Assembly: GCA_017453565.1 (NCBI GenBank)
Contig: JAFTEQ010000059.1
Coordinates: forward strand, 1 to 39,203
Direction of reading: 5' to 3'
Source of the DNA: Bacteroidales bacterium
GTDB taxonomy: Bacteria; Bacteroidota; Bacteroidia; Bacteroidales; UBA932
Length of the DNA stretch: 39,203 nt
Positions 1-9,352 of the stretch are shown here, piece after piece. A program made the position numbers and the translations under genes. Below the pieces are notes generated by a model. The model had not been told where the DNA came from. It was given only the letters and a program-made list of their open reading frames with translations, and searched no databases. Positions within the stretch are counted from its first letter, which is position 1. Every line of letters starts with the position of its first letter.

Positions 1-684
1 GGCCGAGCAGTGCATGGACGCGATGCCCTTGAGCGGGAGGAAGTAGTTCTGCATGGAGAACAGACCCTTCTTCATCTCGCCGCCGTACCAGGTGTTCAGG
101 ATGACCTGTTCCTTGGTGCTCACGTTGAAGGCCACGGCCGTCGCGGAGTTGAGTCCCATTTCCTTATAGTTGTCGACCTTGGCCTTGGAGGCGCAGTAGA
201 CGATGAAATCGGGCTCCTGGTCAAATTCGGCCTGATTCTGCGGACGGATGAACATATTGGTCACGAAATGGGCCTGCCAGGCCACCTCCATGATGAAACG
301 CACTTTCATGCGGGTGTCCTTGTGGGTGCCGCAGAAACCGTCCACCACGAAGAGGCGCTTGCCGCTGAGCTGCTTCTGGGCGAGCTTCTTGAGCGCCTTC
401 CAGTTGGCTACGGAGAGGGGATGGTTGTCGTTCTTGTACTCCTCGGAGGTCCACCATACGGTGTCCTTGGAGTTCTTGTCCATGACGATATATTTGTCTT
501 TGGGCGAACGGCCGGTGTAGATGCCGGTCATGACGTTGAGCGCACCGAGTTCGGTTACCTGCGCCTTGTCATATCCCTCCAGCCCGGGACGGGTCTCTTC
601 GTTGTAAAGGACCTCGTAGGTGGGATTGTAGAGGATTTCTTTCGTACCCTTGATGCCGTATTGGCTCAGATTGATCTTAGACAT
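1..684 (-). CDS. pckA: Phosphoenolpyruvate carboxykinase (ATP), N-terminal part
   Basis: Reverse-strand translation from the ATG at 684-682 gives 228 residues with no stop before the left edge, so this is the N-terminal part of a protein of usually about 530 residues. It shows the substrate-loop motif [13 protein letters not shown] (residues 54-66) and, near the cut, [16 protein letters not shown], both characteristic of the ATP-dependent PEPCK family. The enzyme interconverts oxaloacetate plus ATP with PEP, CO2 and ADP in the cytoplasm. In Bacteroidales it often runs towards oxaloacetate in mixed-acid fermentation; the direction here is inference. The nucleotide-binding P-loop and metal ligands lie outside the window. 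A strong promoter (721-751) leaves a leader of about 30 bases. A plus-strand open frame covering the same bases is antisense shadow. Confidence 0.95.
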   Translation of the reverse strand, partial: MSKINLSQYGIKGTKEILYNPTYEVLYNEETRPGLEGYDKAQVTELGALNVMTGIYTGRSPKDKYIVMDKNSKDTVWWTSEEYKNDNHPLSVANWKALKKLAQKQLSGKRLFVVDGFCGTHKDTRMKVRFIMEVAWQAHFVTNMFIRPQNQAEFDQEPDFIVYCASKAKVDNYKEMGLNSATAVAFNVSTKEQVILNTWYGGEMKKGLFSMQNYFLPLKGIASMHCSA

Positions 685-720
685 GGTGATATGATTTGTT
701 TATTATAAACTTCCATTTCG

Positions 721-751
721 CAAATTTAGCAAATATCCTTGTCATTTCAAA
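721..751 (-). promoter_or_regulatory. Bacteroidota sigma-type promoter of pckA
   Basis: On the minus strand there is a TTTG (-33 element, 748-751), a 19-base spacer and TAAATTTG (-7 element, 721-728), matching the Bacteroides consensus TTTG-N19-TAnnTTTG. Transcription should start near 715, about 30 bases before the pckA ATG. It lies back to back with the promoter of the polysaccharide lyase gene. Confidence 0.75.
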
Positions 752-775
752 CGCCGACGGCCACTATTTTTTTGC

Positions 776-783
776 TATCTTTG
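776..783 (+). promoter_or_regulatory. -7 element of the polysaccharide lyase/recQ operon
   Basis: TATCTTTG fits the TAnnTTTG -7 consensus. No TTTG is found at the expected -33 position. Only eight bases separate it from the ATG at 792, so the mRNA would have a leader of only a few bases or none. Confidence 0.55.
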
Positions 784-791
784 TCCCTGTT

Positions 792-2606
792 ATGAAAAGG
801 ATCGTTCCGGCCGTTCTTGCCCTGCTTTTCCTGCTTCCATGCTGCTCAAAACCGGAAGTGGGTGGTTCGGGCGAAGAGGAACAGGGCTCCGGCAAACCCG
901 GGACGGAGAGCCTGTTCACCCAGAAGAACCGGATTGCCTGCCTGGCCTATCTGGAAAAGTATCTCGGCACGGAGTCTGAGGCGACCAAGGCCGATGCGGT
1001 GCTCGCCAAGCAACAGGCCGACGGCTCCTTTACGGGCATAGATTACGCCGACACGCGCCGTTCCGGCTGGAGCCCCTGCACCCACATCACGAACATCAGG
1101 ACCCTGGCCTGCGCTGTCTACGTGAACGCCCGCAAGGACTGCCTGGATGCCATCTACAAGGCCATCGATTACTGGTGTGCGACCAATCCTACCTGCACGA
1201 ACTGGTGGTACAACGAGATCTACGTGCCCCAGACCCTGGGGCCGTGCATGTTGCTCATCCGCGAGCGCCTCGACAATGACCACAAGGCCAAGGTCCTTTC
1301 CATCATGGACAAAGCCTACATCGGGCGGACCGGCCAGAACAAGGTTTGGCTGTCGGGAAACGTCCTCCTGCGCGGACTTATCGCCAAGGACGAGGCCCAG
1401 GTGTATGAGGCGCGCGCCTCCATCCTGGAAGAGATCGTCATCATGCAGGAAGGGGAGGGAATCCGTCCCGACTGGTCGTTCCACCAGCACGGGGCCCAGC
1501 TGCAGTTCGGCAACTACGGGCTTTCCTACGTGACCGTGCTCGCCGACTGGTTCGAGTCGCTGAAGGGGACGCCCCTCGAGATCGATGCCAGGAAGCGCAA
1601 GCTCATGGAGAACTATATCTATTACGGAGTCTCTCGCGTGCTGTGGAAAGACCGCTTCGATATGAACGCCTGCGGTCGTCAAGTGAATAAGGGCTCCCAG
1701 CGCAGCAAGGCTACCTCGCTCCTGAACGCCATGGCCAAGATGGGGTTCGAGGAAAAGCCTTTCGTTGGCCCCTCCTATTATCCCTATTCCGATTTCGGCA
1801 TCTACCGCACGGATAACTGGTACGCCTCCATCCGCATGCAGTCGGCCAGGACCGTGGGCTATGAGATGGTGAACAGCGAGAACATGATGTCTTATTTCTC
1901 GGCCGACGGGGCGCTCCTGGTGCGCCGGAACGGACGGGAATACGAGGATGTCTCGGCGGTCTGGAACTGGCGGCACGTGCCGGGCGTTACGGCCTACGAC
2001 GACGGCAGCGAGCTCTACGGAAAAACGGCGAAAAAGCCCTACAACGACACGGAGAAGGTGTTCGGCCTCGCAGAGGGCGACTATCTGATAGCGGCCATGG
2101 ATCTGGTGCGCGACGGTCTTACGGCCCGCAAGGCCTGGTTCTTCTGCCCCAAAGGCATCGTCTGCCTGGGCACCGGCATCAGCCGTGCGGCGTCGGATCC
2201 CGTGACCACAGCGGTGGAACAATGTCTCGTAGACGGCAGCGTCACCCAGGGTGAGCGTTATTACCGACACAACGGCATCACCTATATTTCGATGGAAGGA
2301 ACCATCCTGCAGGCCCCGCTGGCCCATTCCGGCAACTGGAAAGTCATCTCTCCCAACAGCAGCGACGCCACCGTGACCTCGAACCTCCTCGACCTCTACA
2401 TCGATCACGGCAGCGCGCCCTCGGGCGCGAGCTATTGCTATGCCGTGGTGCCCGACGGCAGTTCCGCGGCAGACGCGCTTGCATGGGTGGACGGTTCGGT
2501 GCAGATTGTGACCAACAATAGCGACTGGCAGACGGTCCGTCTGGGAGACACCACGCTCTCGGTGAACTGGACTGACGCCAAAGCCACCGTCAGCAAGGCC
2601 CAATGA
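792..2606 (+). CDS. Polysaccharide lyase family 8 lipoprotein (chondroitin/hyaluronate/xanthan lyase-like)
   Basis: The 604-residue product starts at the ATG at 792. A longer in-frame start at 696 would run through the promoter and bury the signal peptide. Residues 1-18 are a lipoprotein signal ending in LLPCC. An alpha/alpha-toroid region follows (about 45-330), with [15 protein letters not shown] (137-151) and DWSFHQHG...FGNYG (228-243). A beta-sandwich region follows, with LYIDHG near its end. His233, Tyr242 and Arg296 (CGRQ) align by motif with PL8 catalytic residues. Where many members carry a second arginine four residues on, this protein has Lys300. It is short for PL8 (often 650-750 residues), so the C-terminal domain is probably reduced. 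Substrate cannot be told; no SusC/SusD pair or other polysaccharide genes are adjacent. The last codon overlaps recQ as ATGA. Confidence 0.85.
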   Translation: MKRIVPAVLALLFLLPCCSKPEVGGSGEEEQGSGKPGTESLFTQKNRIACLAYLEKYLGTESEATKADAVLAKQQADGSFTGIDYADTRRSGWSPCTHITNIRTLACAVYVNARKDCLDAIYKAIDYWCATNPTCTNWWYNEIYVPQTLGPCMLLIRERLDNDHKAKVLSIMDKAYIGRTGQNKVWLSGNVLLRGLIAKDEAQVYEARASILEEIVIMQEGEGIRPDWSFHQHGAQLQFGNYGLSYVTVLADWFESLKGTPLEIDARKRKLMENYIYYGVSRVLWKDRFDMNACGRQVNKGSQRSKATSLLNAMAKMGFEEKPFVGPSYYPYSDFGIYRTDNWYASIRMQSARTVGYEMVNSENMMSYFSADGALLVRRNGREYEDVSAVWNWRHVPGVTAYDDGSELYGKTAKKPYNDTEKVFGLAEGDYLIAAMDLVRDGLTARKAWFFCPKGIVCLGTGISRAASDPVTTAVEQCLVDGSVTQGERYYRHNGITYISMEGTILQAPLAHSGNWKVISPNSSDATVTSNLLDLYIDHGSAPSGASYCYAVVPDGSSAADALAWVDGSVQIVTNNSDWQTVRLGDTTLSVNWTDAKATVSKAQ

Positions 2607-4486
2607 CACAGGCGATCGACATACTGCGCACGTACTGGGGCTACGACGCCTTCCGGCCTATGCAGGAGGAGATTATCTCCGCCGCGCTGGAAGGCCGCGA
2701 CCTGCTGGCCCTGCTGCCCACGGGCGGCGGAAAGTCGGTCTGTTTCCAGGTGCCCGCGCTCATGCGCGACGGCCTGGCCCTGGTGGTGACGCCCCTCATC
2801 GCGCTCATGAAGGACCAGGTGCAGAACCTGGAGCAGCGCGGGGTGCGGGCCCTCGCCATCCACGCGGGCATGAGCCGGCGCGAAGTGGATCTGGCGCTCA
2901 ACAATGCGGCCTACGGCGACGTGAAATTCCTCTATGTCTCGCCGGAAAGGCTGGGCACCGAGCTCTTCCGCTCCTACCTGCCCGTGCTGCAGATTTCCTT
3001 CATCGTGGTGGACGAGGCTCACTGCATCTCGCAGTGGGGCTACGATTTCCGGCCCGAGTACCTGGAGGTGGGCGCGCTGCGCGAGCAGGTGGACGCCCCG
3101 GTCATCGCCCTCACGGCAACGGCCACACCCGAGGTGGCGTCTGACATCATGGAGCGCCTGCGTTTCCGTGAGTCCCTGCTGCTGCGCGCCGGCTTCGAAC
3201 GGCCCAACCTCAGTTATGTGGTGCGCCGCAGCGAAGACAAGCGGGGCACGCTCCTGGATATCTGCCGGGGCGTTTCCGGCTCGGGTATCGTCTATCTGAG
3301 AAGCCGCCGGCGCTGCGAAGAGGAAGCTGCCTTCCTTTCGGCCAACGGGGTCTCTGCCTCCTTCTACCATGCCGGCCTGTCCTCGGCGGAACGCAGCCGT
3401 CGTCAGGAGGAATGGAAGGCCGGGCGCATTGCCGTGATGGTGTGCACCAATGCGTTCGGGATGGGCATCGACAAGGCGGACGTTCGTTTCGTGGTGCATC
3501 TCGACCTGCCCGACGCTCCGGAGGCCTACTTCCAGGAGGCGGGCCGTGCCGGGCGCGACGGAAAACCTGCCTATGCCGTGCTGGTGTGGAATCCCGACGA
3601 CGTGGGGCGCCTGCACCGGATGGAGACCCTGTCCTTCCCGGAACTCAGCTATGTGGCGGACATCTACCAGAAACTCCACATCTTCTACCAGATTCCCTAC
3701 GATGTGGGGGCGGGACGGGAACTCAAGTTCGACCTGGCGGCCTTCTGCAAGCATTTCTCGCTGCAGCGCTCGGCCGCCGACAGAGCAGTGCGCTACCTTG
3801 CCCGGGAAGGGCACCTCTCTTATGCCGAAGACACGGAGATTCCCACGCGCATCAAGATTGCCGTGGAGCGTAACGCCCTCTACGAGATAGAGTTTTCCGA
3901 TCCGAAGGGCGTGCAGCTGCTCGAACTGCTGATGCGCCGCTATACGGGCATCTTCTCTTTCCCCGTTCCGGTCGACGAGGAAGCGCTCGCCGGCAGTCTC
4001 GGAATCGGGGTGCCGGCCCTGCGCCAGCTCTTCTATGCGCTTTCCGTGGAGCACCTCATCCGCTATGTCCCCACCGACCGCTGCGATGTGATCGTCCTCT
4101 TCCACGACCGCATCCGCCCGGGCAACCTGGCCCTTTCCGAAGCGCGTTACCGCATGCTCAAGGAACGCAGCCACGCCCGCGTAGAGGCCATGATCGGCTA
4201 TGTGCAGGAAACGGACGAGTGCCGTTCCCGCTACCTGCTGCGCTATTTCGGGCAGGAGGAGAGCGCGCCCTGCGGCAAATGTGACCTCTGCCGAAGCGGC
4301 CTCGCGCTGCAGGGGAAGACCGAGGCGCTCATCGGCCGGATCGTAAAGGAAAAAGGCGGACGCTACAGCCTTGCGGATCTGCGCGCCGCCTTTGGTCCGG
4401 CGGGTCCGGAATCCGACCCCGACTGGGCCGAAGTGCTCCGAAAAATGGTCGATGAGGGCACGGTCCCTCCGCCCCTCGAAGCTTAA
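2603..4486 (+). CDS. recQ: RecQ-family ATP-dependent DNA helicase
   Basis: This 627-residue 3'-5' DNA helicase would act in recombination and fork repair. It shows the RecQ N-terminal motif ([11 protein letters not shown], 11-21), Walker A TGGGKS (40-45), DEAH (137-140) followed by [13 protein letters not shown], and motif [10 protein letters not shown] (313-320). The zinc cysteines C540, C557, C560 and C563 have the same internal spacing as in E. coli RecQ. They lie about 160 residues further towards the C-terminus, after what looks like a winged-helix region (about 380-520). No HRDC domain is evident. Start ATG at 2603 overlaps the lyase stop by four bases, so translation is probably coupled. 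The stop interlocks with that of the convergent MBL gene. Family is certain; orthology with E. coli RecQ rather than a RecQ-like paralogue is less so. Confidence 0.93.
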   Translation: MTQAIDILRTYWGYDAFRPMQEEIISAALEGRDLLALLPTGGGKSVCFQVPALMRDGLALVVTPLIALMKDQVQNLEQRGVRALAIHAGMSRREVDLALNNAAYGDVKFLYVSPERLGTELFRSYLPVLQISFIVVDEAHCISQWGYDFRPEYLEVGALREQVDAPVIALTATATPEVASDIMERLRFRESLLLRAGFERPNLSYVVRRSEDKRGTLLDICRGVSGSGIVYLRSRRRCEEEAAFLSANGVSASFYHAGLSSAERSRRQEEWKAGRIAVMVCTNAFGMGIDKADVRFVVHLDLPDAPEAYFQEAGRAGRDGKPAYAVLVWNPDDVGRLHRMETLSFPELSYVADIYQKLHIFYQIPYDVGAGRELKFDLAAFCKHFSLQRSAADRAVRYLAREGHLSYAEDTEIPTRIKIAVERNALYEIEFSDPKGVQLLELLMRRYTGIFSFPVPVDEEALAGSLGIGVPALRQLFYALSVEHLIRYVPTDRCDVIVLFHDRIRPGNLALSEARYRMLKERSHARVEAMIGYVQETDECRSRYLLRYFGQEESAPCGKCDLCRSGLALQGKTEALIGRIVKEKGGRYSLADLRAAFGPAGPESDPDWAEVLRKMVDEGTVPPPLEA

Positions 4487-5355
4487 TCTTCTATCACCAG
4501 CCCGTCCCAGGCGGGATGCACGCCCTCCGGCAGTTCCCGGTCGAAATCGGCATGGCAGGGGAGCAGGTGGGAGATATGCGTGATGTACGAGTGCTCTGCG
4601 CCCACCCGCTCGAAGAAGGCGAGGGCTTCCGGCAGCGAGGGATGCGCGTGGTGCGGCCCCCGTTTCACGCAGCCGATGGTCACGGCCTTAAGCCCTTTCA
4701 GCTTTTCGAACTCGCTGTCTTCCAACAGGTTGATGTCGGTCAAATAAGCGATGTCGCCGAAACGGTAGCCCAGCACGGGCAGTTCCTTGCTCTTGTGGTG
4801 CCAGCCCCTGATGGGGATGACCTCAACCGGCTCGGGCAGGGGACTGCTCGCGGCGTTTTCCTCGTGGCGGTAGCCGTAGCCCGACTCCCAGACCAGCGTT
4901 TCCTCGGCCGCGTTGGAGCCGATGCGCAGGGGCTGCGCCGTGTCTTCGATGAGGTGCAGGTGCCACTCGGGCGAGCCCGGGTAGCGCGGCTCGGCGAAAG
5001 CATAGGAATACTCTTTCTGCAGGCTTCGCGCTACATAGGGTTCGCACCAGATGTTCACGGGCTTGGATTCCAGCAGGTTGAAACTGCGCGTGTCGTCGAG
5101 TCCGCCCGTGTGGTCCTTGTGGTTGTGGGTGAGCAGGATGGCGTCGATGTGCCGCACGTCGGCACGGAGCATCTGCTGCCGGAAATCGGGGCCGCAGTCC
5201 ACCAGGAGCGTGAGCCCCCCGTATTCCACCAGGACCGAGGCCCGCAGGCGTTTGTCGCGCGGGTCGAGGGAACGGCAGACCGGGCAGTCGCAGCCGATCA
5301 TCGGTACGCCCTGCGAGGTCCCCGTTCCCAGGAAGGTGAGCCTGGTCCCGCTCAT
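4483..5355 (-). CDS. MBL-fold metallohydrolase, PhnP-like phosphodiesterase family
   Basis: The 290-residue protein begins with the beta-lactamase-fold strand [14 protein letters not shown] cysteine cluster CDCPVC (22-27) follows, as in PhnP-type enzymes where cysteines bind a structural zinc. The metal-binding motif is HNHKDH (77-82). Family members hydrolyse cyclic phosphodiesters such as phosphoribosyl 1,2-cyclic phosphate. No phn genes are nearby, so the substrate is unknown. No signal peptide is seen, so it should be cytoplasmic. It is the last gene of the long minus-strand run. Its ATG overlaps the WbsX-domain gene stop as ATGA, and its stop shares bases with the recQ stop (TTAA). Confidence 0.85.
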   Translation of the reverse strand: MSGTRLTFLGTGTSQGVPMIGCDCPVCRSLDPRDKRLRASVLVEYGGLTLLVDCGPDFRQQMLRADVRHIDAILLTHNHKDHTGGLDDTRSFNLLESKPVNIWCEPYVARSLQKEYSYAFAEPRYPGSPEWHLHLIEDTAQPLRIGSNAAEETLVWESGYGYRHEENAASSPLPEPVEVIPIRGWHHKSKELPVLGYRFGDIAYLTDINLLEDSEFEKLKGLKAVTIGCVKRGPHHAHPSLPEALAFFERVGAEHSYITHISHLLPCHADFDRELPEGVHPAWDGLVIED

Positions 5356-6545
5356 TTGGCCGGGCCGAAAACGTCACGCACGGCGTTCAGATAACCGTAG
5401 CCGTAGAGATTGTCGGGCAGGAGATAGCTGCCCTCCACCCACTCGTTCCAGGCGTTGATGAGCACGATCCTGGGCTGGCGGTCGGCGTGGGCGTCGGCAT
5501 AGGCCTTGGCCTTTTGCAGATAGTTGCGGAACACTTCCGGGGTCTGGTGGAAGCGCGTGCAGTGCTGAGCTCCCTTAGCGGGGAAGCGGGGGGTGTCGTC
5601 CCAACCGATGGAAACGGTGGGGAAGACCGGGAGGTTCAGGGGACCGGCGATCTTCTCTTCCCAGTTGTTGCGGTTGCGTTCGGCTTTGGCACAGTGGGTG
5701 AGGTAGTCGCAGTCGAAGCCGCCCATGTTGTAGTGGGCTTCGCTGTTGAGTCCCAGGAGCTTGATTTCGCCGAGTTCCTTCTCCAGTTCACCGGGCTGCG
5801 TGAGCGAGGGAGCGCCTCCGTGGTTGCCCTGCAGATGCAGGCCCTTGAAGCCGGCCTTCACGCACTCGTCGCGGAAATACTGCACCGCGGCTGCCGCCTC
5901 CTCGGGCGTGTCGAAGCACTTGATGAAATTCTCCACGCTGAAGATGGAGAAGACAGGGCATCCATTGATCTTGAGATAGTTGGGCTGCTTGAAATAGCGG
6001 TTGATGACCCGGTCTACGATCTTGTGGAACTGCGCGGGCGTCACCACCGGGTCGAAGAGGATGCTCTCGTCGTCGCCCCAGAGGTGGTAGTTCCAGTAGT
6101 TCTTCTTCACATAGTGGTTGGCCCACATGAGGTAGAAGTTCATCCTCCGGTTGTTGCTGGCTTTCAGGAAGCCGTCGTTGAGCGCACCTTCCAGATAGGG
6201 ATAGTCCATGAACCAGTACCAGTCGTAGACGAAGGTGTTCACGCCGTGGGAAAGGGCAAGGTCGATCCATTTCTCCACCACGGCCGGATCGTCGTCGAGG
6301 CCGTAGCCAAGCAGGGGCTGACGGGGCTGGTAGTGCCCTTCGAAACGGGGATCGCCCTTCTTGATGACTTCCCATTCCCCGATGCCGTCGCGCCACAGAT
6401 GGGCGTGGGCGAGGGAATCGTCGTGGCAGGAAGGCCAGATGTAGGCGGCCACGATGTAATCGTTCCCCTTGGAGACGGGGCTGCCGCAGGAAGCGGCCAG
6501 AATGAGTGCGAGCGCAAGGCTCAGCAGGATGCAGATTCTTTTCAT
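5352..6545 (-). CDS. GH99-like/WbsX-domain lipoprotein, copy 1
   Basis: The 397-residue product starts with a lipoprotein signal (MKRICILL...LAASC, Cys20). The rest resembles the WbsX/GH99-like domain, named from O-antigen clusters and related in fold to endo-acting mannosidases. Shared hallmarks are AAYIWPSCHDDS near the N-terminus, GVNTFVYDWYWF (about 100 residues in) and WNEWVEGSYLLPD (366-378) near the C-terminus, the last typical of WbsX. An exported, lipid-anchored form suggests glycan hydrolysis at the cell surface or in the periplasm rather than glycosyl transfer; that is inference. It lies 16 bases after its tandem paralogue and overlaps the following MBL gene by four bases. Confidence 0.75.
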   Translation of the reverse strand: MKRICILLSLALALILAASCGSPVSKGNDYIVAAYIWPSCHDDSLAHAHLWRDGIGEWEVIKKGDPRFEGHYQPRQPLLGYGLDDDPAVVEKWIDLALSHGVNTFVYDWYWFMDYPYLEGALNDGFLKASNNRRMNFYLMWANHYVKKNYWNYHLWGDDESILFDPVVTPAQFHKIVDRVINRYFKQPNYLKINGCPVFSIFSVENFIKCFDTPEEAAAAVQYFRDECVKAGFKGLHLQGNHGGAPSLTQPGELEKELGEIKLLGLNSEAHYNMGGFDCDYLTHCAKAERNRNNWEEKIAGPLNLPVFPTVSIGWDDTPRFPAKGAQHCTRFHQTPEVFRNYLQKAKAYADAHADRQPRIVLINAWNEWVEGSYLLPDNLYGYGYLNAVRDVFGPAK

Positions 6546-6561
6546 GATATCAACTTATTGT

Positions 6562-7737
6562 TTATTGTCTTGCAGGTCCAAAAACATCGCGCACGGCCTC
6601 CAGATAACCGAAACCGTTGAGGTGGTCGGGCAGCAGGTAAGAGCCTTCCACCCATTCGTTCCAGGCGTTGATGAGCACCATCCGGGGCTGCCGGTCTGCG
6701 TGGGCGTCGGCATATTCCTTCGCCTTCTGCAAATAGGTCCCGAAAGCCCGGGGCGTGTTGTTGTAGTGGCAGATGACGCCGGGGCCGTCGGGATAGCGGG
6801 GCGAATTGTCCCAACCCACGGAGACCACGGGAATGAAAGGCTGCGCATAATGCGCTTCCCATTGCGCCCGGTGCTCGATGGCCCGTTTCCCGTATTCCAG
6901 ATAGTCTTCGCTCCGGCTCGTCATGTTGTAGAAGGCGAAGGCGTCGATGCCCAGCGCCTCAGCCTGCACCCGTGTCTTGTTTTCATAGTACGGGTCGGGG
7001 AAAGCGTGCATGCCTGAGTGCTGCGTGAGGTAGATGCCCGGGAAGCCCGCTGCGCGCACCTGTTCGCGCAGGTAGTCCATGGCCCGGCCGGCTTCTTCGG
7101 GCGAGCCGAACGACTCCACGAAGAAATGAGGGCTGTAGAGGCCGAAGACGGGTTTGCCGTCAATCTTGAGGTAGTTGGGCAGATGGAAATACTGCCCTAT
7201 GACCCGCTGTACGATGAGTTTCCACTGGTCCCAGTCGATACGCGGATCCATGGTGAGGGTCTTGTCGTCGTCGTTGATGTAGGGGTTCCAGTAGCGGGTT
7301 ACCTCGTGGTTGGCGTACATGATGAAGAAGTTCATCTTCCGGTTGTTGCGGGCTTTCAGGAATCCGTCGTCGAGGGCGCCTTCCAGGAAGGGGTAGTGGT
7401 GGAACCAGTACCAGTCGTAGATGAAGGTGTTCACCCCGTGCGCGAGCGCCGTGTCGATCCAGCGTTCCACCACGGCCGGGTCGTCGTCGGGCTCCTGGCC
7501 CCAGAGGGGCTGCCGGGGCTGGTAATGCCCGGGGAAGAGGGGTTTGCCCCGCTCGATAATCTCCCATTCTCCCTTTCCAGCGGGCCAGACGAGGGCGCGG
7601 CCGAGGGAGTCGTCGTGGCAGGAGGGCCAGATGTAGGCCGCCACAATGTAGTCGTTCCCCTTGGGTGCGGGGCCCTTGCAGGCGGCAAGACCCAAAAGAA
7701 GGAGGAACGTGGCGAAGTATGCGAATCGTTTCATCAT
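6562..7737 (-). CDS. GH99-like/WbsX-domain lipoprotein, copy 2
   Basis: The 391-residue paralogue of the next gene aligns with it end to end. They share KGNDYIVAAYIWPSCHDDS, GVNTFIYDWYWF and INAWNEWVEGSYLLPD. It has its own lipoprotein signal (LLLGLAAC). The ATG at 7737 overlaps the mtaB stop as TGATG, the usual coupling pattern here; a second ATG at 7734 is possible, and a TTG at 7740 gives a frame one codon longer. Function is as for copy 1: a probable exported glycan-active enzyme of unknown substrate. The two copies differ most in the middle third (about residues 130-260), where substrate contacts may lie (inference). Confidence 0.75.
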   Translation of the reverse strand: MMKRFAYFATFLLLLGLAACKGPAPKGNDYIVAAYIWPSCHDDSLGRALVWPAGKGEWEIIERGKPLFPGHYQPRQPLWGQEPDDDPAVVERWIDTALAHGVNTFIYDWYWFHHYPFLEGALDDGFLKARNNRKMNFFIMYANHEVTRYWNPYINDDDKTLTMDPRIDWDQWKLIVQRVIGQYFHLPNYLKIDGKPVFGLYSPHFFVESFGSPEEAGRAMDYLREQVRAAGFPGIYLTQHSGMHAFPDPYYENKTRVQAEALGIDAFAFYNMTSRSEDYLEYGKRAIEHRAQWEAHYAQPFIPVVSVGWDNSPRYPDGPGVICHYNNTPRAFGTYLQKAKEYADAHADRQPRMVLINAWNEWVEGSYLLPDHLNGFGYLEAVRDVFGPARQ

Positions 7738-8981
7738 CAAATGGTTACTTCTGTCAGTTTGCCAACGAGTGTGGGGTCGTAGGGCCGACTGATGCGGATG
7801 TAGTTGCCCGTGTAGCCGCTCATGCGTCCGTCGCGTTCGCGCGATTCGAACAGCACCCGCTCCGGCAAGCCCCGGTTCTCTTCAGTAAATGCGTCGTGCA
7901 ATTCGGCGCAGAGGGCCTCCAGGGCTGCCACGCGCTCTTTTTTGACGCGTTCGTCTACCTGCCCGTCCATCTCGGCGGCACGGGTGCCGGGGCGGACGGA
8001 GTAGGGGAAAGCGTGGATGAAGGCGGGACGGATGCGGCGCAGGAACGCGAGGGTCCGGGCAAAAAGCTCGTCGGTCTCGCCGGGCAGGCCGGCCATAACG
8101 TCGATCCCGAAAAAGACCTTCGCTTCGCCCGGCCGCTCCATCCTGGCGCGGATATAGCTGAGTTTGGCTTCGAACTCGGCGGTGGTATAGCGCCGGCCCA
8201 TGCGCTCGAGCAACTCGTCGCAGCCCGTCTGCAGGGGAATGTGGAAGTGTTTTTGGAACTTGGTGCCCGAAGCGATCCAGTCCACGGTCTCTTCGGTGAG
8301 CAGGTTGGGTTCGATGCTTGAAATGCGGTAGCGTTCAATGCCTTCCACCCCGTTCAGGGCCTTCAGCAGGTCGAGGAACGATTCGCCCGTGCTGCGGCCG
8401 AAGTCGCCCGTGTTCACGCCTGTGAGGACGATTTCCCGCATGCCCAGCGCGGCAATCTCGCGGGCCTGGCGCAGGGCTTCGCAAATGGGGATGTTGCGGC
8501 TGCGTCCGCGGGCGAAGGGGACGGTGCAGTAGGCGCAGAAGTTGTCGCAGCCGTCCTGCACCTTCAGGAACGAGCGGGTCCGCTCCCCGCTGCTGTACGC
8601 CGGAAATACAGGCACGTCCCCGGGAAAGGCTTCCGGCCCGGAACTGAACAGCGCCAAAGAATCGGAAACGACGCGTCCTTTTTCGTCGGAGCCGAAAACC
8701 AGCGCCACGCCCTCGAGCGCCTGCACCCGCTCTCGGCTCATCTGGGCGTAACAGCCCGTCACCACGATCGGCGCCTGCGGATTGATCCTGTGGAGCTTAC
8801 GTATCTCGCTGCGCGATTTCGCGCCGGCCGTTTCCGTGACACAGCAGGTGTTGACCAGATACAGGTCGGCCCGTTCGCGCCAGGGGACAATCTCCCATCC
8901 GGCGGCGCGGAAGCCCCGCTCGTAGGTGGATGTCTCGGCGTAATTGAGCTTGCACCCCAGAGTCACGAAGGCTGCTTTCAC
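7737..8981 (-). CDS. mtaB: tRNA threonylcarbamoyladenosine methylthiotransferase MtaB
   Basis: This 414-residue radical-SAM methylthiotransferase converts t6A37 of ANN-decoding tRNAs to ms2t6A. The UPF0004 domain carries the three auxiliary-cluster cysteines C10, C46 and C77. The radical-SAM motif CDNFCAYC holds C145, C149 and C152, followed by PFARGRSRN. The C-terminal 60 or so residues resemble a TRAM domain. Length and the short leader before C10 (FVTLGCKLN) fit MtaB rather than MiaB or RimO. The t6A substrate is made by TsaD, encoded about 7 kb away across the divergent promoter. The ATG overlaps the folB stop by four bases. Confidence 0.93.
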   Translation of the reverse strand: MKAAFVTLGCKLNYAETSTYERGFRAAGWEIVPWRERADLYLVNTCCVTETAGAKSRSEIRKLHRINPQAPIVVTGCYAQMSRERVQALEGVALVFGSDEKGRVVSDSLALFSSGPEAFPGDVPVFPAYSSGERTRSFLKVQDGCDNFCAYCTVPFARGRSRNIPICEALRQAREIAALGMREIVLTGVNTGDFGRSTGESFLDLLKALNGVEGIERYRISSIEPNLLTEETVDWIASGTKFQKHFHIPLQTGCDELLERMGRRYTTAEFEAKLSYIRARMERPGEAKVFFGIDVMAGLPGETDELFARTLAFLRRIRPAFIHAFPYSVRPGTRAAEMDGQVDERVKKERVAALEALCAELHDAFTEENRGLPERVLFESRERDGRMSGYTGNYIRISRPYDPTLVGKLTEVTI

Positions 8982-9352
8982 CGCGCCTCCGCGCCTCCCC
9001 GCACGGTAACGACGGAACAGGCCACGCCCGGCATGGGCGCGGCTTTCGCAATGCTCAGCTCGAAACGGATCAGTTGCGGATACTGCTCCGCGAGAGCGTC
9101 GGCGATGCGCCCAGCCACGTGCTCCAGCAGGCTGGAGGGCCGTTTCATCTCATGCGCCACGATCTCGTACACGCCCCGGTAATCGAGGGCCTGTTCCAAC
9201 TCGTCGCTTTCCGCCGCGGCACGCAGGCGATAATCGCCCTTGAAGCGTACGGTGAACCAATTGCCTCTTTCCCGCTCTTCGGGAAGGCAGCCGTGGTAGG
9301 CGCGGAAACGCATCCCGTGAAGCTCTATTGTGCCAATATCAGAAATACGCAT
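8978..9352 (-). CDS. folB: Dihydroneopterin aldolase
   Basis: The 124-residue FolB splits 7,8-dihydroneopterin to 6-hydroxymethyl-dihydropterin and glycolaldehyde in folate synthesis. It shows the family pattern IELHGMRFRAYHGCLPEE (about 9-26), LDYRGVY (56-62; Tyr58), LLEHVAGRI (75-83; Glu78) and the catalytic-type lysine in SIAKAAPMPG (Lys103). The start at 9352 overlaps the upstream methyltransferase gene by 28 bases. A later ATG (residue 14) would remove the first strand, so the long start is preferred. No other folate genes are nearby. Confidence 0.9.
   Translation of the reverse strand: MRISDIGTIELHGMRFRAYHGCLPEERERGNWFTVRFKGDYRLRAAAESDELEQALDYRGVYEIVAHEMKRPSSLLEHVAGRIADALAEQYPQLIRFELSIAKAAPMPGVACSVVTVRGGAEAR

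Noticed and set aside
10-708. Plus-strand 232-residue open frame over the left edge
   Set aside because: The opposite strand encodes a clear PEP carboxykinase; the plus frame has no recognisable motifs and is a shadow of GC-rich codon structure.
846-2609. Long minus-strand open frame (587 codons) opposite the polysaccharide lyase
   Set aside because: Its His/Val/Gly-rich translation is the typical antisense product of a GC-rich gene; the plus strand has PL8 motifs.
2438-4174. Long minus-strand open frame opposite recQ
   Set aside because: Antisense shadow of the helicase, with no motif of its own and no promoter.
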